64,000 nucleotides of DNA from Natronobacillus azotifigens (GCF_026805325.1 NZ_JAPRAT010000008.1:48046-112045), one strand, 5' to 3'; positions 45,288-54,732 are shown, numbered from the stretch's first letter. Translations and numbers: made by a program. Notes: generated by a model from the letters alone, not told the origin.

Positions 45288-45511
45288 ATGAAGACCCTCC
45301 TCGACGGTGTTTTACTCCTATTATGACGTATAAATTTAATTATTTCGAGGATAATTCTCTAGCTTTTCGATATTTTTTTCTTTCAAATGGTAAATTTGCT
45401 CTTATCCAGAGAATCCTTTAATAAATACGAGCAATAATAAAGTTGGTGGAATCAGATACCCGTCACCCATGGTTTTCCTAATTAAAGACGATTAATCACC
45501 ATTTATCTCGT
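45288..45511. other. Intergenic stretch before the ectoine promoter
   Basis: No gene or repeat recognised. It is divergent between the ABC ATPase and ectA and may hold osmotic control sequences that cannot be identified by eye. Confidence 0.4.
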
Positions 45512-45543
45512 TTGAGTTAATTCATTATTATCGTTATGATAAT
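45512..45543 (+). promoter_or_regulatory. ectABC promoter with inverted repeat over the -10
   Basis: -35 TTGAGT (45512-45517), 17-bp spacer, -10 TATGAT (45535-45540). A perfect inverted repeat ATTATC-GTTAT-GATAAT at 45527-45543 covers the -10. Predicted start near 45547, leaving a ~42-nt leader. Confidence 0.65.
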
Positions 45544-45588
45544 ATACGTGTCCGTTTGTTATTACTTCTCACAGGAAAGGAGTTTGTT

Positions 45589-46104
45589 ATCATTAATAAT
45601 CAAACTGAAACTATTGCGAAGATAGATAACATACAATTCGCACCGCCCTCTAGTAAAGATGGCGCGGCAATGTGGAAATTAGTAAATCGATCAACATTAG
45701 ATGAAAATTCCGCTTATAAATACATTATGATGAGTTCTTATTTTTCAAAAACATGCGTTGTAGCAAAACATGAAAACCAGTTAGTAGGATTTATTACTGG
45801 ATTTGTCCCACCAGAACAAACCGATACGATATTTGTTTGGCAAATTGGCGTCGATCCGGATTTTCAAGGACAAGGAATTGCATCAAAATTATTACAAGCT
45901 CTTCTTGACCAGCAGAAATCCAATCAAATTCGATTTGTTGAAGCTACTATTACTCCATCCAACAAAGCATCACAAACTCTATTTAAAAAATTCGCACGAA
46001 AACATCAAACAGATTGCCTTATTCAACCATTCTTTACCGAAGACCTGTTTCCAGACAATAGTTTTGAAGAAGAATTAAAGTTTAGAATTGGTCCAATAGA
46101 TTAG
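45589..46104 (+). CDS. ectA: L-2,4-diaminobutyrate N-acetyltransferase
   Basis: About 171 residues, GNAT fold. Acetylates diaminobutyrate, second step of ectoine synthesis. DGAAMWKLVNRS (near residue 25), YKYIMMSSYFSKTCVVA, the acetyl-CoA loop IGVDPDFQGQGIASKLL and the ATITPSNKASQTLF motif are EctA hallmarks. The start is odd: the best ribosome site (AGGAAAGGAG, 45573-45582) is followed in frame only by ATC 45589 or ATT 45592; the sole standard codon, TTG 45556, lies before the site. First gene of ectABC. Confidence 0.92.
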   Translation: MINNQTETIAKIDNIQFAPPSSKDGAAMWKLVNRSTLDENSAYKYIMMSSYFSKTCVVAKHENQLVGFITGFVPPEQTDTIFVWQIGVDPDFQGQGIASKLLQALLDQQKSNQIRFVEATITPSNKASQTLFKKFARKHQTDCLIQPFFTEDLFPDNSFEEELKFRIGPID

Positions 46105-46180
46105 AGAAAAGATTTTTGTAAGGATAAATTTGAGAAAATTGCGATAAATTTATTTTAAAAAATTAACCGAGGGGGAAAAT

Positions 46181-47458
46181 GTGGTGAGCAAAGAAATGGT
46201 ATTGAACAAAGATATGGAAGTTTTTGAACAATTAGAATCAGGAGTTCGTAGTTATGTACGAAGCTTCCCAACTGTCTTCACAAAAACAAAAGGATATAAG
46301 ATGTGGAATGCTGAGGGTGAAGAATATATTGATTTCTTCTCTGGAGCAGGTGCGTTAAATTACGGTCATAACGATGATCATATGAAACAAAAGTTAATTG
46401 AGTACATTACAAGTGATGGCATTACGCATTCACTAGACATGGCTTCTGAAGCAAAAGCTGAATTTTTAACAAAATTCAATGATATCATCCTACAACCGCG
46501 TAACCTGGACTATCGCATCATGTTCCCAGGACCTACTGGAACCAATACGGTTGAAAGTGCGTTGAAATTAGCACGTAAAGTAACTGGAAGAACTGATGTA
46601 ATTAGTTTCACGAATGGATTCCACGGAATGACGATCGGTTCTTTATCTGTTACAGGAAACTCGATGAAACGTAAAGGAGCAGGAATCCCACTTCAAAACG
46701 TTGTTACCATGCCATACGATAACTACGTGAACGAACAAGATTCGATTGATTATTTAGAAAGATTTTTAGAAGATAGCGGTAGTGGTGTTGCGATCCCGGC
46801 AGCAATGATTTTAGAAACGGTTCAGGGCGAGGGTGGTATTAACGCAGCAAGTTTTGAATGGTTAAAAAAAGTAGAACGCGTTTGTAAGCGTTGGGGAATT
46901 CTTTTAATTGTCGATGATGTTCAAGCTGGTATTGGGCGAACTGGATCATTCTTTAGTTTTGAACCAGCTGGAATTAAACCAGATATCATCTGCTTATCTA
47001 AATCGTTAAGTGGTTATGGCTTGCCATTAGCTGTAACGCTTATCCGTCCAGATATTGATAAATTTTCACCTGGTGAACATAATGGTACTTTCCGTGGAAA
47101 CAACCATGCTTTCATTACAGCATCTGCTGCACTTGATTATTGGAAAGACGATCAATTAGAACAAAATATTCATGAAAAATCTGAAATCACACTAGCATTC
47201 CTAAATCAACTGGTAGAAAAATATCCAGCTCTTGAAGGAGAAGTTCGCGGTCGCGGATTAATGGTCGGAGTTGCTTGTGGTGCAGACGGATTAGCTGGGA
47301 AAATTGCTGCCGAGGCATTTCAACGTGGTCTGATTATGGAGACAGCGGGGCCTAATGATGAAGTATTCAAACTCTTCCCTGCACTTAACATTGATGAAGC
47401 AGGATTACGACAAGGTTTAGCAATTATTGAAGATAGTATCAAAGAAGTATTAAGATAA
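46181..47458 (+). CDS. ectB: Diaminobutyrate--2-oxoglutarate transaminase
   Basis: 425 residues, class III PLP aminotransferase. [20 protein letters not shown] near residue 105, the PLP-binding [15 protein letters not shown] near 243 and the Schiff-base Lys in [11 protein letters not shown] near 271. It converts aspartate semialdehyde to diaminobutyrate. Two GTG codons lie in tandem at 46181 and 46184 after GAGGGGG; either may be used. 76 nt after ectA. Confidence 0.97.
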   Translation: MVSKEMVLNKDMEVFEQLESGVRSYVRSFPTVFTKTKGYKMWNAEGEEYIDFFSGAGALNYGHNDDHMKQKLIEYITSDGITHSLDMASEAKAEFLTKFNDIILQPRNLDYRIMFPGPTGTNTVESALKLARKVTGRTDVISFTNGFHGMTIGSLSVTGNSMKRKGAGIPLQNVVTMPYDNYVNEQDSIDYLERFLEDSGSGVAIPAAMILETVQGEGGINAASFEWLKKVERVCKRWGILLIVDDVQAGIGRTGSFFSFEPAGIKPDIICLSKSLSGYGLPLAVTLIRPDIDKFSPGEHNGTFRGNNHAFITASAALDYWKDDQLEQNIHEKSEITLAFLNQLVEKYPALEGEVRGRGLMVGVACGADGLAGKIAAEAFQRGLIMETAGPNDEVFKLFPALNIDEAGLRQGLAIIEDSIKEVLR

Positions 47459-47556
47459 TAGCTGTGAAAAATCGTTGATGCGCTTACTTAGAAAAAGTGA
47501 GCCATCGGTCCAGTTGGCACGAATAATATATACAAAAAATATAGGGGGCAGGCGAA

Positions 47557-47943
47557 ATGAAAGTTGTATCACTAGAAGAAGTATTAGGAACAAAGCACGA
47601 GGTAGACGGAGGTAACTGGATTAGCCGTCGTTTAATTACAAAAAAAGATGGAATGGGTTATTCTGTTAACGATACAATCATTAAAGCAGGTACAGAAACT
47701 CATATCTGGTATCAAAACCACTTAGAATCCGTTTACTGTATTGAAGGGGAAGGCGAAGTTGTAACACTTAGCGATAATAAAGTGTGGCCAATTAAAAAAG
47801 ATCAATTATATGCACTAGATAAAAATGATGAGCACCTTTTGCGTGCGAAAACAGATATGCGTATGGTTTGTGTATTTAATCCTGCCTTATCAGGTAATGA
47901 GGTACATGATGAAAACGGTGTTTATCCTGTTGACGAAGATTAA
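47557..47943 (+). CDS. ectC: Ectoine synthase
   Basis: 128 residues, cupin fold. Cyclises N-acetyl-diaminobutyrate to ectoine. [16 protein letters not shown] near residue 20, the [12 protein letters not shown] iron/substrate strand near 65 and [16 protein letters not shown] near 108. It lies 98 nt after ectB with its own GGGGG site, and the operon ends here at a terminator. No ectD hydroxylase or dedicated lysC follows. Confidence 0.97.
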   Translation: MKVVSLEEVLGTKHEVDGGNWISRRLITKKDGMGYSVNDTIIKAGTETHIWYQNHLESVYCIEGEGEVVTLSDNKVWPIKKDQLYALDKNDEHLLRAKTDMRMVCVFNPALSGNEVHDENGVYPVDED

Positions 47944-47955
47944 TGGCTTAATAGA

Positions 47956-47990
47956 TAAAAAAGGAATCCTAGTACTAGGGTTCCTTTTTT
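47956..47990 (+). terminator. Terminator of ectABC
   Basis: AAAAAAGGAA(T)CCTAG/CTAGG(G)TTCCTTTTTT; strong and nearly symmetric, so it may work in both directions. Confidence 0.95.
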
Positions 47991-47995
47991 GATTG

Positions 47996-48535
47996 TAGGG
48001 TTTGCTCGCATTCTCTGGGATTTACTCGCGACTTTTCGGATTTACGTGCATTCTTCGAGATTTGCGTGCATCTTTTCCGATTTACGTGCATTCTCCGCAT
48101 TTTGCGTGCATCTTTTCCGATTTATTCGCATTCTCCATGATTTCTTCGCATCTTTTCGGATTTATTCGCATTCTCCATGATTTGTTCGCATCTTTTCTAA
48201 TTTATTCGCATTCTCTACGATTTGTTCGCATCTTTTCTAATTTATTCGCATTCTCCGCATTTTGTTCGCATCTTTTCCGATTTATTCGCATTCTCCATGA
48301 ATTCTTCGCATCTTTTCCGATTTGTTCGCATTCTCTGCATTTTGTTCGCATCTTTTCCGATTTATTCGCATTCTCCATGATTTATTCGCATCTTTTCAGA
48401 TTTATTCGCATTCTCCATGATTTGTTCGCATCTTTTCTAATTTATTCGCATTCTCTACGATTTATTCGCATTCTCTACGATTTGTTCGCATCTTTTCTAA
48501 TTTATTCGCATTCTCCGCGTTTTTTTCGTAATCCT
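47996..48535. repeat. 20-bp tandem repeat array 2
   Basis: About 27 contiguous 20-bp half-units of the same build as array 1 (ATTTRYKYGCAT then CTTTTC.. or TCTCC...). The first few carry TTTGCGTGCAT as in array 1; most of the rest carry TTTATTCGCAT or TTTGTTCGCAT. Alternation of the two half-unit types continues throughout. It lies between convergent ectC (+) and the aminotransferase (-), just past the ectC terminator. Confidence 0.95.
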
Positions 48536-48552
48536 TTCCATCTTCAAGATCG

Positions 48553-48594
48553 AAAAAAGCTAGCCAAAACCTTATCTTGGTTATGACTAGCTTT
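48553..48594 (-). terminator. Terminator of the aminotransferase gene
   Basis: AAAGCTAG/CTAGCTTT with inner CCAA/TTGG pairs, T-run on the minus strand. Confidence 0.85.
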
Positions 48595-48597
48595 GTA

Positions 48598-49791
48598 TTA
48601 ATTCACTTGTAAATATGCTTCTTGGATTACATGAACGAGTCGTTTCATACCGGTTTCAATTTTATCTGGAGTCGAGTTAGTAAAGTTCAATCGCAAAGTA
48701 TTTCCTTCTGCCTCTCCAACATAAAATGGCTTTCCAGGAACAAATGCCACACCTTGATCAACGGCTGCCTTTAACAAGTCGGTTGTGTTCATTTCTTTTG
48801 GTAGATTCACCCAGAAGAACATGCCACCTTTTGGCTCTAAATAAGTCAATCCCTCTAGTTCGATCTCATCCAAAGCTTTTTTCATTATCTTCATCCGTTC
48901 ATAGTACACAGACGTAATATTTCGAACATGTTGATCAAGATCAAAATCGTTCAATAAATGAACAAGTGCGTGTTGGCTAATTGAGTTCGTGTGTAAATCG
49001 GCTGCTTGTTTCGCTTGTGCAATCAAGCGGATAATTTGATTAGGACCAACAATCCAACCAATCCGCATCGCTGGTACTACTGTTTTTGAAAAAGTGCTCG
49101 TATATACGACATATTGATTCGCTTCATCCAATGCTGCCAAAGAGGATGGTGCTGCTTCAGGATCAAATTGGATATCTCCATAAGGATCATCTTCCATAAC
49201 AACAACATGATACTTCTCAGCTAATTCTAGCAACATTTTTCTTCGCTCCAATGACCAAACTTTACCTTCTGGGTTGGAATACGTTGGAACAACATAAATA
49301 CATTTCGGCTTTAATAATTTAATTTTCTCTTCTAGATCTTCTTTTAGCATGCCATCTTGATCTGAATCAACTGCAACCACTTTTGTTTCATAAGATGCGA
49401 ATACTTGTAATGCTGCTAAATACGTCGGATCTTCAGTAAGAATCACATCGCCTGGATTAAACATTACTCGTGAAAACAAATCAATCGCTTGTTGTGAACC
49501 AGAGGTAACTAAAACATCTTCTGGATTACGATAAATAGATTTTCGCTTCATTCGTTCCACTAAATGCATTCTTAGTGCCTCTAAACCTTCCGTTTCTGCA
49601 TATTGCAATGCCTTATTACCAGAAGTAATTGCCTTTTGAAAAGCATCTTTCACTGCTTCAACCGGAAACAAATCTTCATCTGGTAGCCCCCCAGCAAAAG
49701 AAATGACATTTCCTTGGTTTACTACTTTTAGAATATCTCGTACCGCGGATGAATCAAAATATCTTACTCGATCTGAAAAACCATATTTCAT
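48598..49791 (-). CDS. PLP-dependent aminotransferase, fold type I (2-aminoadipate/aromatic type)
   Basis: 397 residues. FAGGLPDEDLFPVEAVKDAF near residue 33, TSGSQQAIDLFSR near 94, SNPEGKVW near 165, the PLP Lys in YTSTFSKTVVPAMRIGW near 230-247 and the C-terminal LRLNFT. It belongs to the LysN/MocR-related aminotransferases without a GntR domain; 2-aminoadipate or aromatic amino acids are possible substrates. Monocistronic, AAGGTGGGG site. Confidence 0.9.
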   Translation of the reverse strand: MKYGFSDRVRYFDSSAVRDILKVVNQGNVISFAGGLPDEDLFPVEAVKDAFQKAITSGNKALQYAETEGLEALRMHLVERMKRKSIYRNPEDVLVTSGSQQAIDLFSRVMFNPGDVILTEDPTYLAALQVFASYETKVVAVDSDQDGMLKEDLEEKIKLLKPKCIYVVPTYSNPEGKVWSLERRKMLLELAEKYHVVVMEDDPYGDIQFDPEAAPSSLAALDEANQYVVYTSTFSKTVVPAMRIGWIVGPNQIIRLIAQAKQAADLHTNSISQHALVHLLNDFDLDQHVRNITSVYYERMKIMKKALDEIELEGLTYLEPKGGMFFWVNLPKEMNTTDLLKAAVDQGVAFVPGKPFYVGEAEGNTLRLNFTNSTPDKIETGMKRLVHVIQEAYLQVN

Positions 49792-49929
49792 TATCTATAC
49801 CCCACCTTTATCCATGAACTTTTCACTTTGTTATTTAAATGCAATCTTGTAATCACGCGTTTTTCTAATTGAACACCTACTATTATAACAAAAATGACAG
49901 CACATGATTGCATACTGTCATTTTTTCTC

Positions 49930-50724
49930 CTAACCTAAAATTGCACGATCATTTTCCATCTGCGTACCGCGGATTCTTTGGAATTCGTGTAAAAGTTTTT
50001 CAATTGTTAAATTGCTCTTCTCATCACCAGAAACATCAAGAATAATCTGACCTTTGTCCATCATAATCAGTCGATTCCCGAGATCCAATGCTTGCTGCAT
50101 ATTGTGGGTAACCATAAGAGTGGTTAAATGCGTCTTTTCTACAACATCACGCGTTAAATTTGTGATTAACTCCGCACGCGATGGGTCTAGAGCTGCAGTA
50201 TGCTCATCTAACAATAAAATATCAGGTTCGGTGAACGTCGCCATTAATAGAGATAAAGCTTGGCGCTCCCCACCAGACAACAGTCCGACTTTTGCTGTTA
50301 GGCGATCTTCTAATCCTAAATTTAAACTAGCTAAATAAGACTTAAATAGTTCCCTTCTTTTCTTATTTACACCTGGACGTAACGTACGTTTTTTGTTACG
50401 TGCGTAGGCAATGGCTAAGTTTTCTTCAATTGTCATCGCTGGTGCTGTACCTGCCATTGGATCTTGAAATACTCGGCCAATATAATTAGAACGTTTGAAT
50501 TCTGGTAACATCGTCACCTTTTTATCGTTTATTTGCACGTCCCCAACGTCTGGAAATAGTGCGCCAGAAATAACATTCATCATTGTTGATTTCCCCGCAC
50601 CATTACTACCAATTACCGTAACAAAATCACCAGTTTCTAAGCGTAGGTTAATGCCTTGTAAAGCTTTTTTTTCATCAGGAGTGGCTTCATTGAATGTCAA
50701 TGATATATCTTTTACTTCTAACAT
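49930..50724 (-). CDS. ABC transporter ATP-binding protein of a TrpXYZ-type importer
   Basis: 264 residues. Walker A GSNGAGKSTMMN (near residue 38), signature LLSGGERQALSLLMA (near 148), Walker B ILLLDEHTAALD (near 170; His after DE, as usual in this subfamily) and switch His in MVTHNMQQAL. It follows the permease gene directly. With the permease and binding protein it makes a complete importer of the ABC_sub_bind class. Confidence 0.92.
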   Translation of the reverse strand: MLEVKDISLTFNEATPDEKKALQGINLRLETGDFVTVIGSNGAGKSTMMNVISGALFPDVGDVQINDKKVTMLPEFKRSNYIGRVFQDPMAGTAPAMTIEENLAIAYARNKKRTLRPGVNKKRRELFKSYLASLNLGLEDRLTAKVGLLSGGERQALSLLMATFTEPDILLLDEHTAALDPSRAELITNLTRDVVEKTHLTTLMVTHNMQQALDLGNRLIMMDKGQIILDVSGDEKSNLTIEKLLHEFQRIRGTQMENDRAILG

Positions 50725-51714
50725 TTATGCCTCTCCCTTCAATCGAGTCTGTAATTCTAATCTTTTCTTTCGTTTTCGTTTAACTTCTTTATGAGTAGAA
50801 ATTAACTTTGGAACTACAAGAGCTGTGATGACTAAAACAGAAGTGATCAGCTTCATATCTCCTGTATCTAAAAAAGTAGAACGTAGTGCCATGGCAACAA
50901 CCATTCGATAAATAACCGCTCCGACGATGACGGCAAATGTTGTGCGCATGATCGATTTGGTACCGAATAAGGACTCACCGATAATTACGGATGCCAAACC
51001 AATCACGATCATTCCAATCCCCATGTTCAGGTCAGCAAAACCTCCATATTGTGCAAAAAGCCCTCCAGCTAATGCTACCAAAGCATTGGAGATCCCTAAA
51101 CCAATGATTGTTAACGTATCCGTGTTTGCAGAAAAACTCCGAATCATTTTCTCATTGTCACCAGTTGCTCGTAACGCCAAGCCAACCTCTGTTTTTAAAT
51201 AAAAATCCGTACATAACTTGATAATTGCTGTAATAATAATCATAACAAAAAGAATAGACCATGTACTAGGAGTGCGTTCTAAACCAAATGTAGAAATTAA
51301 CATATTATTTATTGCTTGATCAATACCTAAGTCTCCCCAAGTTCCACGTAGTTGCGTGAAAACAGTAGGTTGATTTAATAAAGGGATATTCGATTGACCC
51401 ATAATACGCAGATTAATTGAATATAATGCAGTCATCATTAATATCCCTGATAACAACGGATTGATTTTACCTTTTGTATTTAGAATTCCCGTGATACAGC
51501 CAGCTAAAAATCCAGCTACAATCGCTAACAGTGTTGCAATAACTGTTGGTACGTCATGAATGATTGCTATCGCAGCCACAGCGGCTCCTGTTACAAAGCT
51601 TCCATCTACTGTTAAATCAGGAAAATCCAAAACACGGAAGGACAGGTAAACACCTAGTGCCATAATTGCATAGATTAAACCTGAATCGATTGCATTAAAA
51701 ATCGCGATAAACAT
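50725..51714 (-). CDS. ABC transporter permease of a TrpXYZ-type importer
   Basis: 329 residues, about eight to nine TM helices, branched-chain-amino-acid-type permease fold: ALGVYLSFRVLDFPDLTVDGSF near residue 20-40 and IGLGISNALVALAGGLFAQYGGFADLNMGIGMIV (positions ~205-238). AAGGAGAGAG site before the ATG. The gap to the binding-protein gene holds a strong hairpin. Confidence 0.92.
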   Translation of the reverse strand: MFIAIFNAIDSGLIYAIMALGVYLSFRVLDFPDLTVDGSFVTGAAVAAIAIIHDVPTVIATLLAIVAGFLAGCITGILNTKGKINPLLSGILMMTALYSINLRIMGQSNIPLLNQPTVFTQLRGTWGDLGIDQAINNMLISTFGLERTPSTWSILFVMIIITAIIKLCTDFYLKTEVGLALRATGDNEKMIRSFSANTDTLTIIGLGISNALVALAGGLFAQYGGFADLNMGIGMIVIGLASVIIGESLFGTKSIMRTTFAVIVGAVIYRMVVAMALRSTFLDTGDMKLITSVLVITALVVPKLISTHKEVKRKRKKRLELQTRLKGEA

Positions 51715-51745
51715 CTCTAACTCTCTCCTTAATTAAAAGAAAAGA

Positions 51746-51782
51746 AAACCGACCATTAAACCACAAAAGCAAAGGTCGGTTT
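51746..51782 (-). terminator. Hairpin between binding-protein and permease genes
   Basis: Perfect 9-bp stem AAACCGACC/GGTCGGTTT followed by a T-rich stretch on the minus strand. A partial terminator that would keep binding protein in excess of permease. Confidence 0.8.
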
Positions 51783-51817
51783 ATCTTTTCATTCTATTTC
51801 ATTGTATTACCTCTTGT

Positions 51818-52825
51818 TTATTCTTCTATAAAGGAAGCAATGTCATCCCATGTACTATTCCATTCAACACCTTGTTTCTCAGCTGCATCTCGATTGATGA
51901 ACAACTGCATTTCTGGTGGGTATTCAACGTGAATATCACTTGGTGCCTTTGCTCCTGTTAATATTTCAACAGCCATTTCCCCTGCTCGATAACCAATTGT
52001 ATAATAATCAATTCCAAACGTTGCAAAACCACCACGCTCTAAAGAATCAGGTTCCCCAACAAATAACGGAATCTGTTGCTCATTCGCAACACTGATAACA
52101 CTTTCTAATGCAGATACAACGGTATTATCTGTTATGATCATGATAACATCCGCATCACCAACTAGTGAAGTGGCTGCTTGTTGTACTTCAGCAGAAGTCG
52201 AAACCGTTCTTTCTGTTAAAGATAAACTTGTTCCTTCAATTGCTGCTTCTACATGTTCTATTTGAGTAACCGAGTTTGATTCACCAGCATTATAGACTAC
52301 TCCAATATTAACTCCTGCGAAATATTCTTCGATAAATGCAATGGTTTCAATGATTGCGTCTGGATGCATATCCATAACGCCGGTAATGTTGTCACCCGGT
52401 TGATCCATCGCATCAACTAAACCAGACCCAACTGCATCAGTTACCGATGTAAAGACAATCGGAATTTCTCTTGTAGCTTGCAAAGCAGCCTGTGCACTAG
52501 GTGTAGCATTGGCAAAAATCAAATCAACATCATCTGCTACAAAGTTCTGTGCAATTGTTCCGGTATTATTTTGATCTGCTTGAGCACTTTGCAAATCATA
52601 CTCAACATCCAGTCCTGCGTCAGCAATTGCTGCTTGGAATCCTTCATAAGCAGCATCCAAAGATGGGTGTTCAACAAATTGTGATGCACCAATCTTATAA
52701 GTTTCTGTCGTTTCATTTCCGTTTTCTGTTTCATTGGTCCTCCCTGTATTATCATCCGAACCACACGCTGTTAAAAATAACATACTAATAATAGCGAATA
52801 AAGTAAACCAATATTTTTTCTTCAT
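51818..52825 (-). CDS. ABC transporter substrate-binding lipoprotein (PF04392 type)
   Basis: About 335 residues. Signal peptide with lipobox LTACGS (Cys ~21), a low-complexity Asn/Thr/Glu linker, then a type-1 periplasmic fold: KIGASQFVEHPSLDAAYEGF near residue 45, AQADQNNTGTIAQNF near 85, VFTSVTDAVGSGLV near 125, NIGVVYNAGESNS near 170. It matches the ABC_sub_bind family that includes streptococcal TrpX; the ligand (tryptophan or other aromatic) is inferred only from family. ATG 52825 follows AGAGGGGAG; the longer frame upstream has no site. Confidence 0.92.
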   Translation of the reverse strand: MKKKYWFTLFAIISMLFLTACGSDDNTGRTNETENGNETTETYKIGASQFVEHPSLDAAYEGFQAAIADAGLDVEYDLQSAQADQNNTGTIAQNFVADDVDLIFANATPSAQAALQATREIPIVFTSVTDAVGSGLVDAMDQPGDNITGVMDMHPDAIIETIAFIEEYFAGVNIGVVYNAGESNSVTQIEHVEAAIEGTSLSLTERTVSTSAEVQQAATSLVGDADVIMIITDNTVVSALESVISVANEQQIPLFVGEPDSLERGGFATFGIDYYTIGYRAGEMAVEILTGAKAPSDIHVEYPPEMQLFINRDAAEKQGVEWNSTWDDIASFIEE

Positions 52826-53232
52826 TAGAATAACTCCCCTCTTTACTAACTGTTCAAATTTTCTGAATATATGCGAATTATTATAACACATAATAACACA
52901 TAATTATCAGTCATTGTACATTTTTATTCATAAAAAAATATTCTGAAAAAGGCGAGCGTTTCCATAGACGAAACTGGGAAATTTACTCATTCTCTACAAA
53001 GAGACCATACTAAATTTTTTTATTAAGAATTTTACTGTTTTACCCCCACACCTTGGTTCATTTTATATTTTGAAGTAGGTTTAAGAAAAACCAATCTAAC
53101 ACCATCGGGTCCTATTGTAAAACAATTTTGTCAGTCACCATCAGACCTTACTGTTGTACTAGAAAATCTGTCACTTCTATTTAAAGATTAAAACACCCGA
53201 GGTTTTCCTATATTGAAAAAAAACAGAATAAA
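52826..53232. repeat. Intergenic stretch with a decayed copy of repeat family B
   Basis: At 53103-53195, GGGTCCTATTGTAAAAC, GTCAGTCACCATCAGACC, TTACTGTTGTACTAGAAAAT and CTGTCACTTCTATTTA follow the second half of the family B copy at 62110-62217. The part 52920-52985 (GGCGAGCGTTTCCATAGACG) is unexplained; no T-box motif was found. Confidence 0.55.
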
Positions 53233-54063
53233 CTATTCCGCTTTTGTTTCCACCTTATTTTCCGGATAGGAAATCCAGTCACTAAAACTGCCAGGATATA
53301 GTTTTACATTGGTATATCCCAATGCTCGCAATGCTAAAATATTCATACATGCGGACACTCCAGAACCACAAGAGACAACAATTTCTCCCCCTGGTTTGAG
53401 CTCAGAAAAATAGTCGCGTATTTCTTTTTTCGTCTTCCACTTTCCCTGTTCCGTTAAAAGTGGCTGCCAATCAAAACTCTTTGCTCCTGGAATGTGCCCT
53501 GCTTTTTCATAGTACGGATCGGTCTTCCCTAAATATCGCTCCCAAGAACGTGCATCAATTAATGTTGAATCACGACTTGCTTGTCGTTCTTTAACTTGCT
53601 CGATATTCACGATCATGTCTTGCTTCGCTTCAGCATGGTAACTTTTTGGCGTAGGAATAACAATGCTGTCTGTTGTAGCATAGCCAGCCTTTTCCCATGC
53701 AGTAAACCCACCATCGAGAATATATTTACGCTTATGACCATAATAATCCAACAACCAATGCAAGCGCGCGGCAAACATTGCATTCCCTTGATCATAAATG
53801 ACGATCGTCGTATCTTGATCGATACCAGCTTCCCCGAGCTTTGCTAGAAAAGCAGCCGAGTCCGGCAGAGGATGTTTACCTCCATGTTTTCTTATCGGAG
53901 AAGCTAGATCTTCATTTAAATCAAAATATTGTGCTCCAGGAATATGCGACTTCTGGTAGAGTGCTTTTCCCTTCGTGGGGTGAAGAAGCTCAAAGCGCGT
54001 GTCGATGACAACTACTTGCCCGAGCTTATAATACAATTCTTCTGCCGATAGTAAAAAATCCAT
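53233..54063 (-). CDS. Sulfurtransferase (thiosulfate/3-mercaptopyruvate type)
   Basis: About 276 residues with two rhodanese domains. The active Cys is in VVSCGSGVSACMN (CGSGVS loop, near residue 226) in the second domain; the first domain lacks the Cys, as normal. A CGSGV-type loop is typical of 3-mercaptopyruvate sulfurtransferases. GGAGGGTTGAAAAA sets ATG 54063. It starts 4 nt after the 54068 gene. Confidence 0.9.
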   Translation of the reverse strand: MDFLLSAEELYYKLGQVVVIDTRFELLHPTKGKALYQKSHIPGAQYFDLNEDLASPIRKHGGKHPLPDSAAFLAKLGEAGIDQDTTIVIYDQGNAMFAARLHWLLDYYGHKRKYILDGGFTAWEKAGYATTDSIVIPTPKSYHAEAKQDMIVNIEQVKERQASRDSTLIDARSWERYLGKTDPYYEKAGHIPGAKSFDWQPLLTEQGKWKTKKEIRDYFSELKPGGEIVVSCGSGVSACMNILALRALGYTNVKLYPGSFSDWISYPENKVETKAE

Positions 54064-54067
54064 TTTT

Positions 54068-54616
54068 TCAACCCTCCAAGCGGCTATACTTAAACAACCA
54101 AACAAGAAATATCACTTCTACCACCGCATATCCCAAAACAAATATCAATATTATTAACCCGATTGGTGCAAAGGGGAAAGCAATAAGGAATACGGGGGAC
54201 AAGATGATACTAGCTAATGCAAAAATAAAATACATTTTTTGTAGTGCACCTGTTGATGCTCGTAATTGAAAATCTTGCTTTCTTTCACTATATTGTAAAA
54301 GTAACTGAAAAATAAAATAGACAAGCAGTAACTTCAGTATACTTATGATAAGATCAAAAAGATCGACACCGAAAAACAAAAAAGGAATGCTCCCTAAAAA
54401 TATAGGAACAATCACATGAATTATACCAAAAAAAGCTAAGAAAAAGGCTAAACGGTAAGCTGTATCAGCATAATCATATCGTTGAGCTAATTTCACTAAT
54501 CCCGCTGCGATTAAAAGATAACCAATTGGATCAAATAATAAATCAAAACCTCCAACATCAATACCAATCAGCACAATGAGATAACCGAAAAATAGTTGTA
54601 AAAAAGCAGTTCGCAC
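54068..54616 (-). CDS. Membrane protein of unknown function
   Basis: 182 residues from GTG, with about five TM segments (near 5-22, 25-42, 57-78, 85-105, 125-175). Basic loops point inward. GGAGAGGATA site. No conserved motif recognised. Its stop lies 4 nt before the sulfurtransferase start, so the two are co-transcribed. Confidence 0.7.
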   Translation of the reverse strand: MRTAFLQLFFGYLIVLIGIDVGGFDLLFDPIGYLLIAAGLVKLAQRYDYADTAYRLAFFLAFFGIIHVIVPIFLGSIPFLFFGVDLFDLIISILKLLLVYFIFQLLLQYSERKQDFQLRASTGALQKMYFIFALASIILSPVFLIAFPFAPIGLIILIFVLGYAVVEVIFLVWLFKYSRLEG

Positions 54617-54732
54617 TCTATCCTCTCCTTTTTTTAGTGAATCAAAATTAGGCGTTCTTCAAGGTAATAACCGTTAACTTATCCTATTGTATCACAAGAG
54701 AAACGAAAGGAGATGATCGATAGAGCTAGCAC

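Noticed and set aside
47989..48586. Long + frames in array 2
   Set aside because: Same artefact as in array 1; they begin inside the array and follow the ectC terminator.
52826..53232. T-box leader for a tryptophan importer
   Set aside because: No T-box core (AGGGTGGNACCGCG-like) or specifier stem found in the region; only a family B remnant.
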